From NCBI GenBank assembly GCA_900554715.1, contig USIN01000140.1:1-5284 (forward strand): a DNA stretch of 5,284 nucleotides, read 5' to 3'. Shown here piece by piece: positions 5,190 to 5,284 of the stretch. The notes under the pieces are model-generated. The model was given only the letters and a program-made list of their open reading frames with translations. It made no database searches and was not told where the DNA came from. Made by a program: the position numbers and the translations under genes. Every line of letters begins with the position of its first letter. Position 1 is the stretch's first letter. Source of the stretch: an uncultured Bacteroidales bacterium (lineage in GTDB: Bacteria; Bacteroidota; Bacteroidia; Bacteroidales; Muribaculaceae).

Positions 5190-5284
5190 ATGGCCGTAAA
5201 CTCGGCGTCGAGGAGGAGAGCGAGGCCGCGCTTTAAGTCAGTGCCGCCGCTACGCGGCTCACTTGCGGCAATTGCCATGTTACA
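5190..5284 (+). CDS. Possible start of a short Arg-rich reading frame (runs off the window)
   Basis: From the ATG at 5190 the frame is open for 31 codons to the window edge, beginning MAVNSASRRRARPRF and including PPLRGSLAAIAML. It has no recognisable domain. In favour: it sits behind a near copy of the hydrolase leader and is GC-rich like genuine coding DNA here. Against: the Arg/Ala/Pro-rich translation is what GC-rich non-coding DNA often gives, no promoter is visible, and the DNA contains palindromes (5240-5263 and 5267-5276) more typical of a repeat. It could be a tiny gene, a gene start or part of an intergenic repeat. Confidence 0.25.
   Translation, partial: MAVNSASRRRARPRFKSVPPLRGSLAAIAML
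5240..5276. repeat. Hairpin followed by a perfect 10-bp palindrome
   Basis: AGTG (5240-5243) and GCCGC (5246-5250) pair with GCGGC (5254-5258) and CACT (5260-5263) around a TAC loop, with a small internal bulge. GGCAATTGCC (5267-5276) follows and is a perfect palindrome. Two closely spaced symmetrical elements suggest a repeat, a protein-binding site or a structured RNA rather than ordinary coding DNA. Confidence 0.5.

Noticed and set aside
4977..5284. CRISPR array or tRNA/rRNA gene in the 3' intergenic region
   Set aside because: There are no regularly spaced direct repeats, no cloverleaf with a TTCGA-type T-loop, and no rRNA-like conserved words.

Overview
The window reads as chromosomal DNA of a gut-type Bacteroidales bacterium, most like the Muribaculaceae. 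Four things point there: Bacteroidota-style promoter boxes (TTTG about 20 nt before TAnnTTTG), A/T-rich leaders without a strong Shine-Dalgarno sequence, GC-rich codon use (about 60% GC in the main genes), and a secreted multi-domain enzyme ending in what looks like a type IX secretion (T9SS) sorting domain. The taxonomic call is inference from these traits, not from a marker gene.

Layout: (1) 3-167, plus strand: the last 54 codons of a membrane protein, probably an AI-2E/PerM-family transporter. (2) 191-235: a perfect inverted repeat forming a bidirectional terminator between convergent genes. (3) 257-427, minus strand: a 56-residue ferredoxin with two 4Fe-4S motifs. (4) 428-601: its promoter region, a weak possible terminator for the next minus-strand unit, and a small GC-rich patch that may be a gene remnant. 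(5) 602-1213, minus strand: an A/T-rich (about 40% GC) gene for a small exported protein of unknown function. (6) 1229-2002, minus strand: a Kdo/LPS-kinase-like protein, 15 nt upstream of gene 5 and probably co-transcribed with it. (7) 2003-2132: a divergent promoter region. (8) 2133-4913, plus strand: a 926-residue secreted GHL10-type glycoside hydrolase with several Ig/FN3-like modules and a T9SS-like C-terminal domain. (9) 4937-4971: its terminator. (10) 4972-5284: non-coding, hairpin-rich DNA that looks like a repeat, then a possible short or partial reading frame at 5190 whose leader nearly copies that of the hydrolase gene.

The kinase and the hydrolase diverge from a shared 130-bp region, and both are expected to act on the cell envelope: LPS core phosphorylation on one side, glycan (possibly peptidoglycan) cleavage at or beyond the outer membrane on the other. 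This is plausible envelope-maintenance clustering, but nothing in the sequence proves a joint pathway. I see no CRISPR array, tRNA, rRNA or intact mobile element. No clearly new multi-gene system is evident. The best leads are the repeat-like 3' end, the compositionally distinct small exported protein, and the domain architecture of the hydrolase.
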